A stretch of 64,000 bases of DNA from Mariprofundus sp. EBB-1 (GTDB lineage Bacteria; Pseudomonadota; Zetaproteobacteria; Mariprofundales; Mariprofundaceae), in NCBI RefSeq assembly GCF_003665155.1, contig NZ_RCFQ01000003.1, positions 120,731-184,730 on the forward strand, read 5' to 3'. Position numbers and translations under genes: made by a program. The notes beneath the pieces were generated by a model. That model made no database searches and was not told the origin of the DNA. It saw only the letters and a list, made by a program, of their open reading frames with translations. The stretch's first letter is position 1, and each line of letters opens with the position of its first letter. Below are positions 28,574 to 37,449 of the stretch, in pieces.

Positions 28574-29560
28574 ATGCTGAAAAAATATTTATTTCTATTC
28601 GTTTTACTCTTGATGACTACGCAAACTTGCGCAGCCGCAAGTGACAAACCATCCATCGATTCCATCCAGACCTTGATTGAACAAGGTGATGTAAGCGCAG
28701 CATTATTGAAGATGCAGCAGATGGTCAATGATGACCCGAAAAACTATCAAGCATGGTTTTTACTCGGGGTGAATCAGGCTGAGCGGGGGGCTTTCGATGA
28801 TGCGATCAAGTCTTTTAATCATGTGATTGCCTTGCAACCGACATTGGCAGAGCCACACAATAATTTAGCAGTGATTTATAATGAAATGGGTAATTATCGG
28901 GCAGCTGTAGATGCGTTGGAGAAATCACTGGCATTAAAGCCGGACTATCTGACAGCGCAGGAAAATATCGGAGATTTATATGTGAAATTGGCTGCCGATG
29001 CCTATCGCAAGGTGCTGGCAAAAGATCAGAATGCCGCGCTGCAACAACGCTATCAGCGCCTGCTAAAAGTGCATGCTGATGTTCCGGTGGCTGCTGTTGA
29101 ACCGATAGTTCATCAATCAGACAAGAAAAAAGTTAATATGACACCGTCCAGGGCAAATACAGCAAAGCGTGTCAAATCTGAACCTGTTGTCATCAAGCAT
29201 ACGGCAATGTTGACGCAATTCAAAAAAGAGGTGCTGAGTGCTGTTGAAGCGTGGCGAGTGGCGTGGGGAAACAAAAATTTACCTGCTTATTTTGCGGCCT
29301 ATAGCGAGGATTTTAAGTATGGTGACAGGTTTGCATCCTTTGCGAAGTGGAAAGCGTATAAAATATGGGTAATACAGAAACGTGAATTTATCAAGGTAGA
29401 TATTGAGCATGTTGTGGTGACAGTATTTGCTGAAAATGTAATCAAGGTTCAGTTTTTACAGCATTTCCGTTCTGATACATATAATAATGATGATAACAAA
29501 GAGATGTTGTTTAAAAAGGGAACCGATGGCTGGAAAATTATTTATGAAGCATCTGTATAA
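28574..29560 (+). CDS. TPR protein with C-terminal Cds6-like NTF2 domain
   Basis: 328 residues. Signal peptide (about 1-23, cleavage near CAAA), then three TPR repeats (about 30-150: NYQAWFLLGVNQAERGAFDD and NLAVIYNEMGNYRAAVDALE). After a basic linker the last about 110 residues (VEAWRVAWGNKNLPAYFAAY) are the same Cds6-like domain as in SurA here and in the next gene. The start of the next gene overlaps this stop by 35 nt. Likely a periplasmic scaffold for the L,D-transpeptidase (inference). Confidence 0.8.
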   Translation: MLKKYLFLFVLLLMTTQTCAAASDKPSIDSIQTLIEQGDVSAALLKMQQMVNDDPKNYQAWFLLGVNQAERGAFDDAIKSFNHVIALQPTLAEPHNNLAVIYNEMGNYRAAVDALEKSLALKPDYLTAQENIGDLYVKLAADAYRKVLAKDQNAALQQRYQRLLKVHADVPVAAVEPIVHQSDKKKVNMTPSRANTAKRVKSEPVVIKHTAMLTQFKKEVLSAVEAWRVAWGNKNLPAYFAAYSEDFKYGDRFASFAKWKAYKIWVIQKREFIKVDIEHVVVTVFAENVIKVQFLQHFRSDTYNNDDNKEMLFKKGTDGWKIIYEASV

Positions 29561-30830
29561 TTCGTTGCGTTTAGGACTGTTAGCACTGCTCACGTTTGTG
29601 TGTGTGGCGACTGCCACTGCTGCTGATCAGCAATGGGAATGGGTGGTCAAGGAGATCAAGACTGGTAGTGATGTGGCTGTGAAGCAGCTATCACATCAGG
29701 AGCGCACTGTTTTGCTAGCGACGATTGCGCTTAAGTCAGATGATCCTGACAGTGCATTAAGGCTGTTGTTGAAGGCTAAGAAGGGTAAAGATCCGCTGGT
29801 GGCATTGTTGGAAGCAGAGGCCTATCGGCAGCAGGCAATACAGGCCATGCGGGATTCTGGTGCTGGTGGTATGGGCAGACAGGAACGCATGTTGGAATCT
29901 GTAGATCTGAATAATGGTCTGGGGGAAGCCGATGCGCGGCTGAATGCTTTTATCTCCAATCTACGTAGCGTTAAAGGTGAACCGGTCGATGTGCTATTGG
30001 CTGGCAGTAGTATGGCGAATGTGTTCATGTTTGATAAAGCGCGTAACCGTTTGTTTGTATATAAGCCGACTGGTTCGGGCGGTTTTGAAAAAGTGACCGA
30101 TGAGTATGTTGTGACCGGTTCTATTCAGGGTGATAAAATACGGCGCGGAGATGGCAAGACACCGCATGGTGTTTATCGCTTTATCAAAAAATTGCAGGGT
30201 AAAAACCTGGAAGCGCGTTATGGCCCTGTTGCATACCCTATAGATTATCCGAATACCTTGGATTTACTACATCAAAAAAATGGCAGCGGTATCTGGATGC
30301 ATGGCTATCCGATGGATGTGAGTCGCAGGCCACCACAAGATACGCGGGGTTGTTTTTCGTTAAACAATCATCGCTTGATGAACATCTCTAAATATGTGCG
30401 TCTGCATCGTAGCTGGGTCATTGTGGGTAAAGATTTTGTGTTTGGTCAAAATAAAGACAAGCAAGAAATGCTGGAATCGGTCCAACGTGATATTGAAGCC
30501 TGGCGGAGAGACTGGATGTCATTGAATGCCAATGCCTACTTTTCACATTACCATGAAAAGTTTCGCTCCGGTGATCGCAACCTGGCCGAGTGGAAGCGTT
30601 ATAAATCAAAGCTGAATGCGAAAAAAACATCTGTTCATGTTGAATTGACCGACATGACCATTATTCATGACCCCAACCCATGGCCGGAAGGGGAAATAGT
30701 CGTGGCCGAATTTGATCAACGCTATCGCTCCAGCAATTATAAAGATCAAGGTCGTAAACGTGTATATCTGGTACGCGCCAGTGCCAATCAAGCATGGAAA
30801 GTATTGATTGAAGAGTCTTTGCCACAATGA
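29526..30830 (+). CDS. L,D-transpeptidase (YkuD domain) with Cds6-like C-terminus
   Basis: 434 residues from ATG 29526, preceded by AAGGGA; ATG 29544 is an alternative. Signal peptide follows (LGLLALLTFVCVATATAA). The catalytic motif is clear: HGYPMDVSRRPPQDTRGCFS, with the nucleophile cysteine. The C-terminal 110 residues (IEAWRRDWMSLNANAYFSHY) are Cds6-like. L,D-transpeptidases make 3-3 crosslinks or attach proteins to peptidoglycan through diaminopimelate. The reading frame overlaps the TPR gene, so the two proteins are probably made together. Confidence 0.92.
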   Translation: MAGKLFMKHLYNSLRLGLLALLTFVCVATATAADQQWEWVVKEIKTGSDVAVKQLSHQERTVLLATIALKSDDPDSALRLLLKAKKGKDPLVALLEAEAYRQQAIQAMRDSGAGGMGRQERMLESVDLNNGLGEADARLNAFISNLRSVKGEPVDVLLAGSSMANVFMFDKARNRLFVYKPTGSGGFEKVTDEYVVTGSIQGDKIRRGDGKTPHGVYRFIKKLQGKNLEARYGPVAYPIDYPNTLDLLHQKNGSGIWMHGYPMDVSRRPPQDTRGCFSLNNHRLMNISKYVRLHRSWVIVGKDFVFGQNKDKQEMLESVQRDIEAWRRDWMSLNANAYFSHYHEKFRSGDRNLAEWKRYKSKLNAKKTSVHVELTDMTIIHDPNPWPEGEIVVAEFDQRYRSSNYKDQGRKRVYLVRASANQAWKVLIEESLPQ

Positions 30831-31984
30831 GTGAGACAAAGGATCAATCCGGTAAGCCTGCTGTCGCCAGTATAGGCGATCTGTCATCGCGTCGATTCCA
30901 GCAAATAGCCGACGAAAACCGTGAGCTGAAAGCGTATGTTGCGGATGTTATGCAGCGCCTCAGACAAAATGAGCGCCTGTTTTCACGCATGTTTGAGCTT
31001 GAATCCGATGTGTTGAAATCAACCGATCCAGAAGATCTCTGTTTTACCTTGTTGCGTGGCTTGCGTACTCGCTTTGACCTGGATTTTGTACGCTTCTGGT
31101 TTGATCGTTCTAGTTTTATTGGCAGTCATCAACTGGATGGTCTGTCTGAACGCGACCTGGTCTGGATTGAAGCGGGTGAAATCAAACAGATGGGGCTGGA
31201 TCGTAAACGTACGTGGCTGGTGCAGCTCTCCAGTCAACAGAGCTTTGACTGGCTGACAGAAAAAGATAGCCATCTGGGCTCGATTGCCTTGCTCACATTG
31301 GGCGATCTGGAAAAACCGTTTGGTGTGCTCGGTGTTGGTGCGCTGGATAGGGATCGTTTTGCTCCGGATCAGAGTAGTGATTTTCTTCAGCATTTATCAC
31401 AAGTAATTGGTTTAACACTAGAGCATGCCGTGGCACGTGAACATTTGGCAAGGCTTTCAGTCACTGACCCGTTAACGGGCAGTCATAATCGCCGTTTTTT
31501 GCAGCCACATAGTCATCAGCCATTGTCACAGTGGTTTGGTAAAGATACCGCAGTGGTCTGCCTCTACGCAGATGTTGATAAATTTAAAACATTGAATGAT
31601 GCGTTGGGCCATGACGCTGGTGATGAAGTGCTTGCGATGGTTAGCCGCATATTACGTCAGGACGTGCGCGCCAATGATCCATTGATTCGTATGGGCGGGG
31701 ATGAGTTTGTGTTGTTGATGGCAGGTTGCTCCGAAGCTAAGGCGCGTGACATTGCCCGGTCGGTGGTTGACGCTGTTGCTGGTGAGTCTGTAAGTGAGTC
31801 CAGGGCTGTGACAGTAAGTATTGGTGTGGCTTGCTCACCATCGAATAAGGATATCGCAGTGAAATCTTTAATTTCTCAAGCTGATCAGGCTATGTATGTA
31901 GCCAAAGCCTTAGGTGGCAACCGATTTGAAATGGCGGAGTCCCTTGCCGGGGTGGTTGCGAATGATGATGGAGATGCATGTTAA
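30827..31984 (+). CDS. DUF484-like sensor with GGDEF diguanylate cyclase domain
   Basis: 385 residues. N-terminal helical/GAF-like region (about 20-200; ADENRELKAYVADVMQRLRQNERLFSRMF) resembles DUF484, the family that usually sits just before xerC. The C-terminal GGDEF domain (about 210-370) has DPLTGSHNRRF, the intact RMGGDEF catalytic loop and a RAND inhibitory site five residues before it. It should make cyclic di-GMP. Overlaps the Ldt stop by 4 nt and the xerC start by 11 nt. Confidence 0.85.
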   Translation: MSETKDQSGKPAVASIGDLSSRRFQQIADENRELKAYVADVMQRLRQNERLFSRMFELESDVLKSTDPEDLCFTLLRGLRTRFDLDFVRFWFDRSSFIGSHQLDGLSERDLVWIEAGEIKQMGLDRKRTWLVQLSSQQSFDWLTEKDSHLGSIALLTLGDLEKPFGVLGVGALDRDRFAPDQSSDFLQHLSQVIGLTLEHAVAREHLARLSVTDPLTGSHNRRFLQPHSHQPLSQWFGKDTAVVCLYADVDKFKTLNDALGHDAGDEVLAMVSRILRQDVRANDPLIRMGGDEFVLLMAGCSEAKARDIARSVVDAVAGESVSESRAVTVSIGVACSPSNKDIAVKSLISQADQAMYVAKALGGNRFEMAESLAGVVANDDGDAC

Positions 31985-32885
31985 TCATCTAAGCCTGCAT
32001 GAGGCGATTGGCTCTTTTCTGGATGAGCTTGCTGATGTGCGTCTGGCATCGGTGCATACCGTGTCAGCTTATCGGCGTGATTTATTGAAATTTATGAGCC
32101 ACTGTGGTGCTGATACAGATGTGGATCATATCACCCGCACGCAAGTACAGGACTGGCTGGTTGCCAGCCATGCCGCAGGCTTAGCTGCTTCAACGCTGGC
32201 CAGACGTTTGTCTGCTGTATCCAGTTTTTTTGATGATGCTGTCCGATCCGGTCACTGTAAATCGAATGTTGCTGCCGGTGTCCGTGCTCCAAAACAGCCT
32301 AAGCGCCTGCCTCGGACATTGCCGCCAGAGCAGACATCGGCATTGATGCAGCATACAGACCGCAATTCGGATCATCGTGACTTGGCGCTACTGGCGGTAA
32401 TGTATGGCTGTGGGCTGCGAGTATCAGAAGTGGTTGGGCTGAATATGCATGATATTAATCTGGATCAACATGAATTGCGTGTATTTGGTAAGGGACGCAA
32501 GGAGCGTGTAGTACCGTTACCTGAAGGGGCAATGCAATATTTGCAGACCTATTTGAGTGAACGAGAAGTGCACACCGTTTCAGAAAGCGCAGAGCACGAT
32601 CAGGCTGTGTTTTTGAATAAGTATGATACCCGACTTTCCATTCGCAGTGTTCAACGCATGTTGAAGGAACGCGCTGTGGAAACAGGGGCGGATGTGTCGG
32701 TGAGTCCACATCGGTTGCGCCACTCCTTTGCTACGCATCTGTTGGCTGGAGGTGTGGATCTGCGTGCTATTCAGGAGCTGCTTGGTCATGCCTCTCTGGG
32801 AACCACGGAGCGATATACTCATCTCGACATCGCTAAACTCACCGAGGTGTATGATAAAACACATCCACGCGCCAGAAAGAAATAG
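31974..32885 (+). CDS. xerC: Tyrosine recombinase XerC
   Basis: 303 residues from ATG 31974; an earlier start would lie inside the cyclase gene and lacks family similarity. SAM-like core-binding domain (about 1-90), then the catalytic domain with all residues: R in YGCGLRVSEVVGL, K in GKGRKERVVPL, H-x-x-R in SPHRLRHSFATHLL, H in LGHASLGTTERYTH with the tyrosine nucleophile. With XerD it resolves chromosome dimers at dif. Located apart from xerD at 35169. Confidence 0.95.
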   Translation: MHVNHLSLHEAIGSFLDELADVRLASVHTVSAYRRDLLKFMSHCGADTDVDHITRTQVQDWLVASHAAGLAASTLARRLSAVSSFFDDAVRSGHCKSNVAAGVRAPKQPKRLPRTLPPEQTSALMQHTDRNSDHRDLALLAVMYGCGLRVSEVVGLNMHDINLDQHELRVFGKGRKERVVPLPEGAMQYLQTYLSEREVHTVSESAEHDQAVFLNKYDTRLSIRSVQRMLKERAVETGADVSVSPHRLRHSFATHLLAGGVDLRAIQELLGHASLGTTERYTHLDIAKLTEVYDKTHPRARKK

Positions 32886-32897
32886 CGCATACACGGG

Positions 32898-32926
32898 TTG
32901 ACATGATTCACCTTAAACTCAATGAT
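32898..32926 (+). promoter_or_regulatory. Candidate promoter for secB
   Basis: A perfect TTGACA at 32898-32903, 17-nt spacer, AATGAT at 32921-32926, in the xerC-secB gap. The secB ATG is about 115 nt downstream of the -10. Two imperfect inverted copies of TGATTCACC/GGTGAAATCA flank this area. Confidence 0.45.
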
Positions 32927-33039
32927 GGACGGATCAATTATATGGTGAAATCATGATTGTCAGATTGAGTTGATAAATGAGGCTGATCAATGGCGCCGAT
33001 AGATTGAACCGATAAAAATAATACAGAGGAATTATTACC

Positions 33040-33516
33040 ATGTCAGATACTGCAGCGACTGAAACAGAGGCTCCTGTTTTCAATATTCAGAAACTATATG
33101 TCAAAGATATTTCATTTGAAAACCCGAACGCGCCTGAAGTGTTTACAGTCCAGGATGCCGAGCCCAATGTTGAATTGAATATCGGTCTGGAAAACAAACA
33201 GCTGGATGCAGAACATTGGGAAATCACGCTGAAGGTGTCAGCGATTATGCGTGATGATAAAAATGACCAGTTGTTGTTTGAAGTTGAAATTGAACACGCC
33301 GGCTTGTTCTATATTAAAAATGTACCTGAGGAACACATGGTTCATCTGCTTGGGGTTGAATGTCCTACGATTCTGTTCCCTTATACACGTCAGATTATCA
33401 GCCAGTTGACTGTGGATGGTGGTTTTATGTCGTTGATGCTTGAACCTGTAAACTTTGCAGCCGCTTTTGAATCGAGCCGCGCGCAGCAAGCGCAAGAACA
33501 ACAGACACTAAATTAA
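33040..33516 (+). CDS. secB: Protein-export chaperone SecB
   Basis: 158 residues. Conserved core: FNIQKLYVKDISFENPNAP, LKVSAI, and IEHAGLFYIKN, with ECPTILFPYTRQIISQLTVDGGF close to the C-terminus. SecB is a tetrameric cytosolic chaperone that holds precursors unfolded for SecA. RBS AGAGGAATTA lies before the ATG. Good sign of a Pseudomonadota host. Confidence 0.97.
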   Translation: MSDTAATETEAPVFNIQKLYVKDISFENPNAPEVFTVQDAEPNVELNIGLENKQLDAEHWEITLKVSAIMRDDKNDQLLFEVEIEHAGLFYIKNVPEEHMVHLLGVECPTILFPYTRQIISQLTVDGGFMSLMLEPVNFAAAFESSRAQQAQEQQTLN

Positions 33517-33553
33517 TGATACACAGCTCTGAGCGTGGCTGATTACAGGTTGA

Positions 33554-34603
33554 TTATTTTCTGATCTCTGTAATCAGCTGCCCGCAGGCCGCTGAAATTT
33601 CGCGGCCCTTTGATTTGCGTTCAATCGCAATCAGCTTGGCCTCAACCAGTACGGCCTGAAAGGCGTGTACGGTAGACTGATCGGGTCGTTTAAATGCTGA
33701 TCCGGGATAAGGATTAAAGGGCAGTAAATTGATGGTGCAGTTTAATCCTTCAAGTAGCTGACACAAACGCATGGCGTCTTCGATGCTGTCATTGATGCCC
33801 GCCAGCATAACGTATTCAATAAGTACACGTTTATGGCCACGTTCCTGGATATATGCCCGTACAGCCTGCATCAGCTTGGCAATCGGATATTTTTTATTGA
33901 TGGGAATAATCCGGTTACGTACTTCATCGGTTGTCGCATTGAGTGAGACGGCCAGGTTGCACGGGAATTTGTCTTCCAACATGCGATAAATGGCCGGCAC
34001 CATACCGGATGTGGAGAGGGTGACCCGGTTGGGTGAAAACGCCATGCCTTTAGGGTCTGTGACAATATTGAGGAACTGTTTTACCGCATCATAATTGTGC
34101 AGTGGTTCCCCCATGCCCATCAATACGATATTGCTTACTTTCTGGCCGCTAATGCGCTGGCCGGCCATGATCTCTGCGACCATTTCAGCAGCACTCAGAT
34201 TGCGGGTTAATCCCGCCGTTGCAGTCAGGCAGAAGGTGCAGCCGACGGCACAGCCTACCTGTGTAGAAATGCATTGGGTTAAACGTTTTCCACCTTCAAT
34301 CAGCACGGTTTCAACGGCTTTGCCATCGGGCATCTGCAGTACCAGTTTTCGCGTGCCGTCAGCCGCTAACTGTTCAGCGCTACACGTGGGTTCAAACATA
34401 GAGACATGCTCGTTGAGATAGCTATGCAGCGCCAGAGGGATTCTTGGGATATCAGCAATGTTGGTGTTATAACGCCTGAACACTGAAGCCAGGATATGAT
34501 CGGCGTGCACGGGTTTTACGCCAGCCTGATGGCATAGCGCTATCAAATCACTGTGGTTCATACCAATCAGTGGTGTTTTGGCGTGTCTTGAATCGTTGCT
34601 CAT
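33554..34603 (-). CDS. rlmN: Dual-specificity RNA methyltransferase RlmN
   Basis: 349 residues. Radical-SAM cluster motif CAVGCTFC (CxxxCxxC), the substrate cysteine in CISTQVGC, GMGEPLHNYD, and the C-terminal methyl-carrying cysteine in EISAACGQL. It methylates C2 of A2503 in 23S rRNA and A37 in some tRNAs. Converges on secB; a perfect 10-bp inverted repeat CTGATTACAG/CTGTAATCAG (33539-33577) spans its stop codon, possibly a shared end structure. Confidence 0.98.
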   Translation of the reverse strand: MSNDSRHAKTPLIGMNHSDLIALCHQAGVKPVHADHILASVFRRYNTNIADIPRIPLALHSYLNEHVSMFEPTCSAEQLAADGTRKLVLQMPDGKAVETVLIEGGKRLTQCISTQVGCAVGCTFCLTATAGLTRNLSAAEMVAEIMAGQRISGQKVSNIVLMGMGEPLHNYDAVKQFLNIVTDPKGMAFSPNRVTLSTSGMVPAIYRMLEDKFPCNLAVSLNATTDEVRNRIIPINKKYPIAKLMQAVRAYIQERGHKRVLIEYVMLAGINDSIEDAMRLCQLLEGLNCTINLLPFNPYPGSAFKRPDQSTVHAFQAVLVEAKLIAIERKSKGREISAACGQLITEIRK

Positions 34604-34614
34604 GGGCTAAATAA

Positions 34615-34649
34615 AAAGCGCATGTGTAGAGGTCCACACATGCGCTTTC
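34615..34649 (-). terminator. Terminator after fdxA
   Basis: Arms AAGCGCATGTGT and its complement around an eight-base loop, followed on the minus strand by TTTTATTT. Placed between the fdxA stop and the rlmN start, so fdxA is monocistronic. Confidence 0.8.
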
Positions 34650-34675
34650 AAAAGGGTGATCCTGTTATTGTTCAG

Positions 34676-35020
34676 TTACAGGCCGTATTTAGCTTTGTTC
34701 GCAGCTACTTCTTCCGCTGATGGAGGCGTGTGATCATGGACTTCTGCAAGATCAAATGCTTCGCGTTTACTATCACAGAGCTCATTCAGCTCAATGTCGC
34801 CTTCGAATACTTCAGGCACATCTTCTTCCGGATAAATGGCTTCCCAAGGGCATTCAGGTTCGCACACAGCACAATCAATGCACTCTTCTGGTGAGATGTA
34901 GAGCATGTTTGGTGTTTCATCATTTTTTTCTTTTGGTTCATAGAAACAGTCAACCGGACATACAGCAACACAAGCGCTATCTACGCAGTCTTTACATAAT
35001 TGGGTAACAACAAAGGCCAT
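34676..35020 (-). CDS. fdxA: Seven-iron ferredoxin
   Basis: 114 residues. Begins [25 protein letters not shown], and the second cluster motif is [16 protein letters not shown]. The two motifs fit the [3Fe-4S]/[4Fe-4S] ferredoxin of the Azotobacter FdI (FdxA) type, including the negatively charged C-terminal region. An electron carrier of the cytosol; the partner is not shown by context. Divergent from xerD across about 150 nt. Confidence 0.95.
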   Translation of the reverse strand: MAFVVTQLCKDCVDSACVAVCPVDCFYEPKEKNDETPNMLYISPEECIDCAVCEPECPWEAIYPEEDVPEVFEGDIELNELCDSKREAFDLAEVHDHTPPSAEEVAANKAKYGL

Positions 35021-35168
35021 GGATTATTCCTCTACTTCATTAATAATTAAAAACGGCGTGCAAGCTAGCAAGCGCAAGCGCTGATTGCCACCATAGCCAA
35101 TGCATGTGATTATTTATTACCTGGAATATAACTATAGTATTCAGATAAACTATATAGGATTCACGAGA

Positions 35169-36065
35169 ATGCGTGTAGATCAATCCAATGAAGAAACCAT
35201 TACCGGCCAATTGCAGCGCATGGCGATGCTGCGGGGCTGGTCGCCTCAAACAACAGAGTCATACCGTGCCGATTTGCTACATGCTCATCTGTTTTTCAAA
35301 TCTATCAACGTCGATTTGGTACAGGTTGATCAGGCTGAAGTGTTGAAATATCTGGCATCACTACGACAGGATGGGCTAAAGGAGAGTACGATTCAGCGCC
35401 GTCGCAGTGCGCTATCTACCTGGTTCGCCTATTTGCAGGATCAGGGCATGCGAGAAGATCATCCTGCCCGGCATTTGCCTAAGCTGCGCAAAAGCCGCCC
35501 TTTGCCCAAATTACTCAGTGAGCAAGATGTTGAATTGCTTTTGGCAGCTCCCGATACAACGACCCCTACAGGTCTGCGTGACCGTTGTATGCTGGAGATG
35601 TTGTATGCGACAGGCCTTCGGGTCAGTGAACTGGTTAGTTTGAGTCTGGCCAATATCGATATGGCAGGAGGTCTGGTGCGTGTGATTGGCAAGGGGGATA
35701 AGGAGCGATTGGTGCCTTTTGGTGAAGAGGCTGAACGTTGGTTGCAGGCGTGGCTACAACTGCGCCCGAGCGAGCCTGCCGGTTCTTTTTTGTTTGCCGG
35801 ACGTGGCGGCAAGGCGATGACACGACAAAATTTCTGGTTGCGCATCAAACAGTATGCTGCTCAGGCTGGTGTGTTTCCTCTACCGTCACCGCATACCTTA
35901 AGACATGCATTTGCAACGCACTTGCTGAATCACGGGGCTGATTTGCGAGCCGTGCAGATGTTGCTTGGACATAGCAATATCACCACTACTGAAATTTATA
36001 CCCATGTTGCCAAAGCTCGCCTGCATGATTTGGTGAATCAATCGCACCCCTTGGGGAAACGCTGA
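35169..36065 (+). CDS. xerD: Tyrosine recombinase XerD
   Basis: 298 residues from ATG 35169, the standard XerD length; longer in-frame upstream starts are not family-like. Catalytic residues: R in YATGLRVSELVSL, K in GKGDKERLVPFG, H-x-x-R in SPHTLRHAFATHLL, and LGHSNITTTEIYTHVA with the tyrosine. Together with XerC (31974) it forms the dif recombinase; an FtsK-activated role is the usual one. Scattered xerC and xerD within 4 kb is notable but not unusual. Confidence 0.95.
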   Translation: MRVDQSNEETITGQLQRMAMLRGWSPQTTESYRADLLHAHLFFKSINVDLVQVDQAEVLKYLASLRQDGLKESTIQRRRSALSTWFAYLQDQGMREDHPARHLPKLRKSRPLPKLLSEQDVELLLAAPDTTTPTGLRDRCMLEMLYATGLRVSELVSLSLANIDMAGGLVRVIGKGDKERLVPFGEEAERWLQAWLQLRPSEPAGSFLFAGRGGKAMTRQNFWLRIKQYAAQAGVFPLPSPHTLRHAFATHLLNHGADLRAVQMLLGHSNITTTEIYTHVAKARLHDLVNQSHPLGKR

Positions 36066-36259
36066 TGGGTGAAATGCTGTTGTGCCGGTGATGCATGAGA
36101 TGGGAAATTAAAATCACTCCGCATACAGGTTGAAAAGCCCCTGTTCATAATCGCAGGAGCATTTTGCATTTGCTTTTGTTAGTTTCCATGTTTCTTTAAT
36201 TCCAATGAATACGTTTTATCCGTAAATGTTGAACAGCGTGTGCGGATTACTGGAGCAAA

Positions 36260-37435
36260 ATGATGGTAGATAAAAAAACAGCATCGAAAATCGCTTGTTA
36301 TTCAGTAGGGCTGGCAGGCATCCCCGTTGCGGAATCTGCAATTTCCTCTGTGGATGGTACGCGTGGTTATCTGGAATATCGCGGTATTGATATTGAGCAA
36401 TTGGCAGAACACTCCTCGTTTGAAGAGACCTCCTGGTTGTTGTTGTATGGTGAACTGCCAACTGAAGATCAACTCACCACCTTTAAAAATGATCTGTGCC
36501 ATCATCGGCGTATAAAATTCCGTATTCGAGATATGATGAAATGTTTTCCTGAATCGGCGCATCCCATGGACTCGTTGCAGGCCACTGTTGCTGCACTTGG
36601 AATGTTTTATCCGTTTCCCAAGTCACAGGAAGGGGGACTAGCCCACAAAGCTGTGCATCAGGTATTTGTAAACATGATCGCAAAAGTCCCTACGTTGGTT
36701 GCCGCACATGCACGCATGCGTCATGGCGATGATCCGATTGCACCGCGTGATGACCTCTGCCATGCTGCAAATTTTTACTATATGCTGACAGGTAATGAAC
36801 CGGATGAACTGACGACGCGTATTATGGATGTGGCGCTGATTGTGCATGCCGAACACACCATGAATGCCAGCACCTTTTCCACGCTGGTTGTATCTTCCAG
36901 CCATGCTGATCCTTATACCGCTATCAGTGCAGGTATCGGTTCACTCTCCGGTCCGCTGCATGGTGGAGCCAATGAAGATGTACTGCATATGCTTGATGAG
37001 ATCGCTTCGGTGGATGCTGCTGAGGCATATCTACATGATAAGCTGGATAGAAAGGCGAAAATTCCAGGCCTGGGCCATCGTGTCTATAAAACCAAAGATC
37101 CGCGTGCGGTGTTGCTGCAGAAGCTCTATGTAAAATTGACAGAAAAACTAGGTGCTGATCCAACGTATGAAATAGCAAGTCGTATTGAAGAGTTATCCAA
37201 AGAGACGCTGGGGAAAAAAGGTGTTTGCCCGAATGTCGATTTCTATTCAGGCATCGTATATCGCAAACTGGGTATTCCAACTGACATCTTTACGCCTATT
37301 TTTGCGGTTGCGCGTGTGGCCGGTTGGCTGGCACACTGGAAAGAACAGCTGGGTGTTGGTCGCATTTACCGGCCTGCTCAGATTTATACTGGTCAAAAAG
37401 GTCTATCGTATATTCCAATGGAAGAGCGTAGCTAA
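36260..37435 (+). CDS. Citrate synthase
   Basis: 391 residues. Active-site residues: H in HAEHTMNASTF, H in GLGHRVYKTKDPR, D in NVDFYSGIVY; SGPLHGGANEDVLHML is also conserved. It condenses acetyl-CoA with oxaloacetate. The shorter, CitZ/MmgD-like form (no zinc-binding extension as in E. coli GltA) could also be a 2-methylcitrate synthase, but there is no prp context. ATG at 36260 or 36263, preceded by TGGAGC. Overlapped on neither side. Confidence 0.93.
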   Translation: MMVDKKTASKIACYSVGLAGIPVAESAISSVDGTRGYLEYRGIDIEQLAEHSSFEETSWLLLYGELPTEDQLTTFKNDLCHHRRIKFRIRDMMKCFPESAHPMDSLQATVAALGMFYPFPKSQEGGLAHKAVHQVFVNMIAKVPTLVAAHARMRHGDDPIAPRDDLCHAANFYYMLTGNEPDELTTRIMDVALIVHAEHTMNASTFSTLVVSSSHADPYTAISAGIGSLSGPLHGGANEDVLHMLDEIASVDAAEAYLHDKLDRKAKIPGLGHRVYKTKDPRAVLLQKLYVKLTEKLGADPTYEIASRIEELSKETLGKKGVCPNVDFYSGIVYRKLGIPTDIFTPIFAVARVAGWLAHWKEQLGVGRIYRPAQIYTGQKGLSYIPMEERS

Positions 37436-37449
37436 TCAGGGTTCATTGC

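Noticed and set aside
33539..33577. 10-bp perfect inverted repeat between secB and rlmN as a terminator
   Set aside because: Loop of 19 nt and no T tract on either strand; may be a shared end structure, but not a convincing intrinsic terminator.
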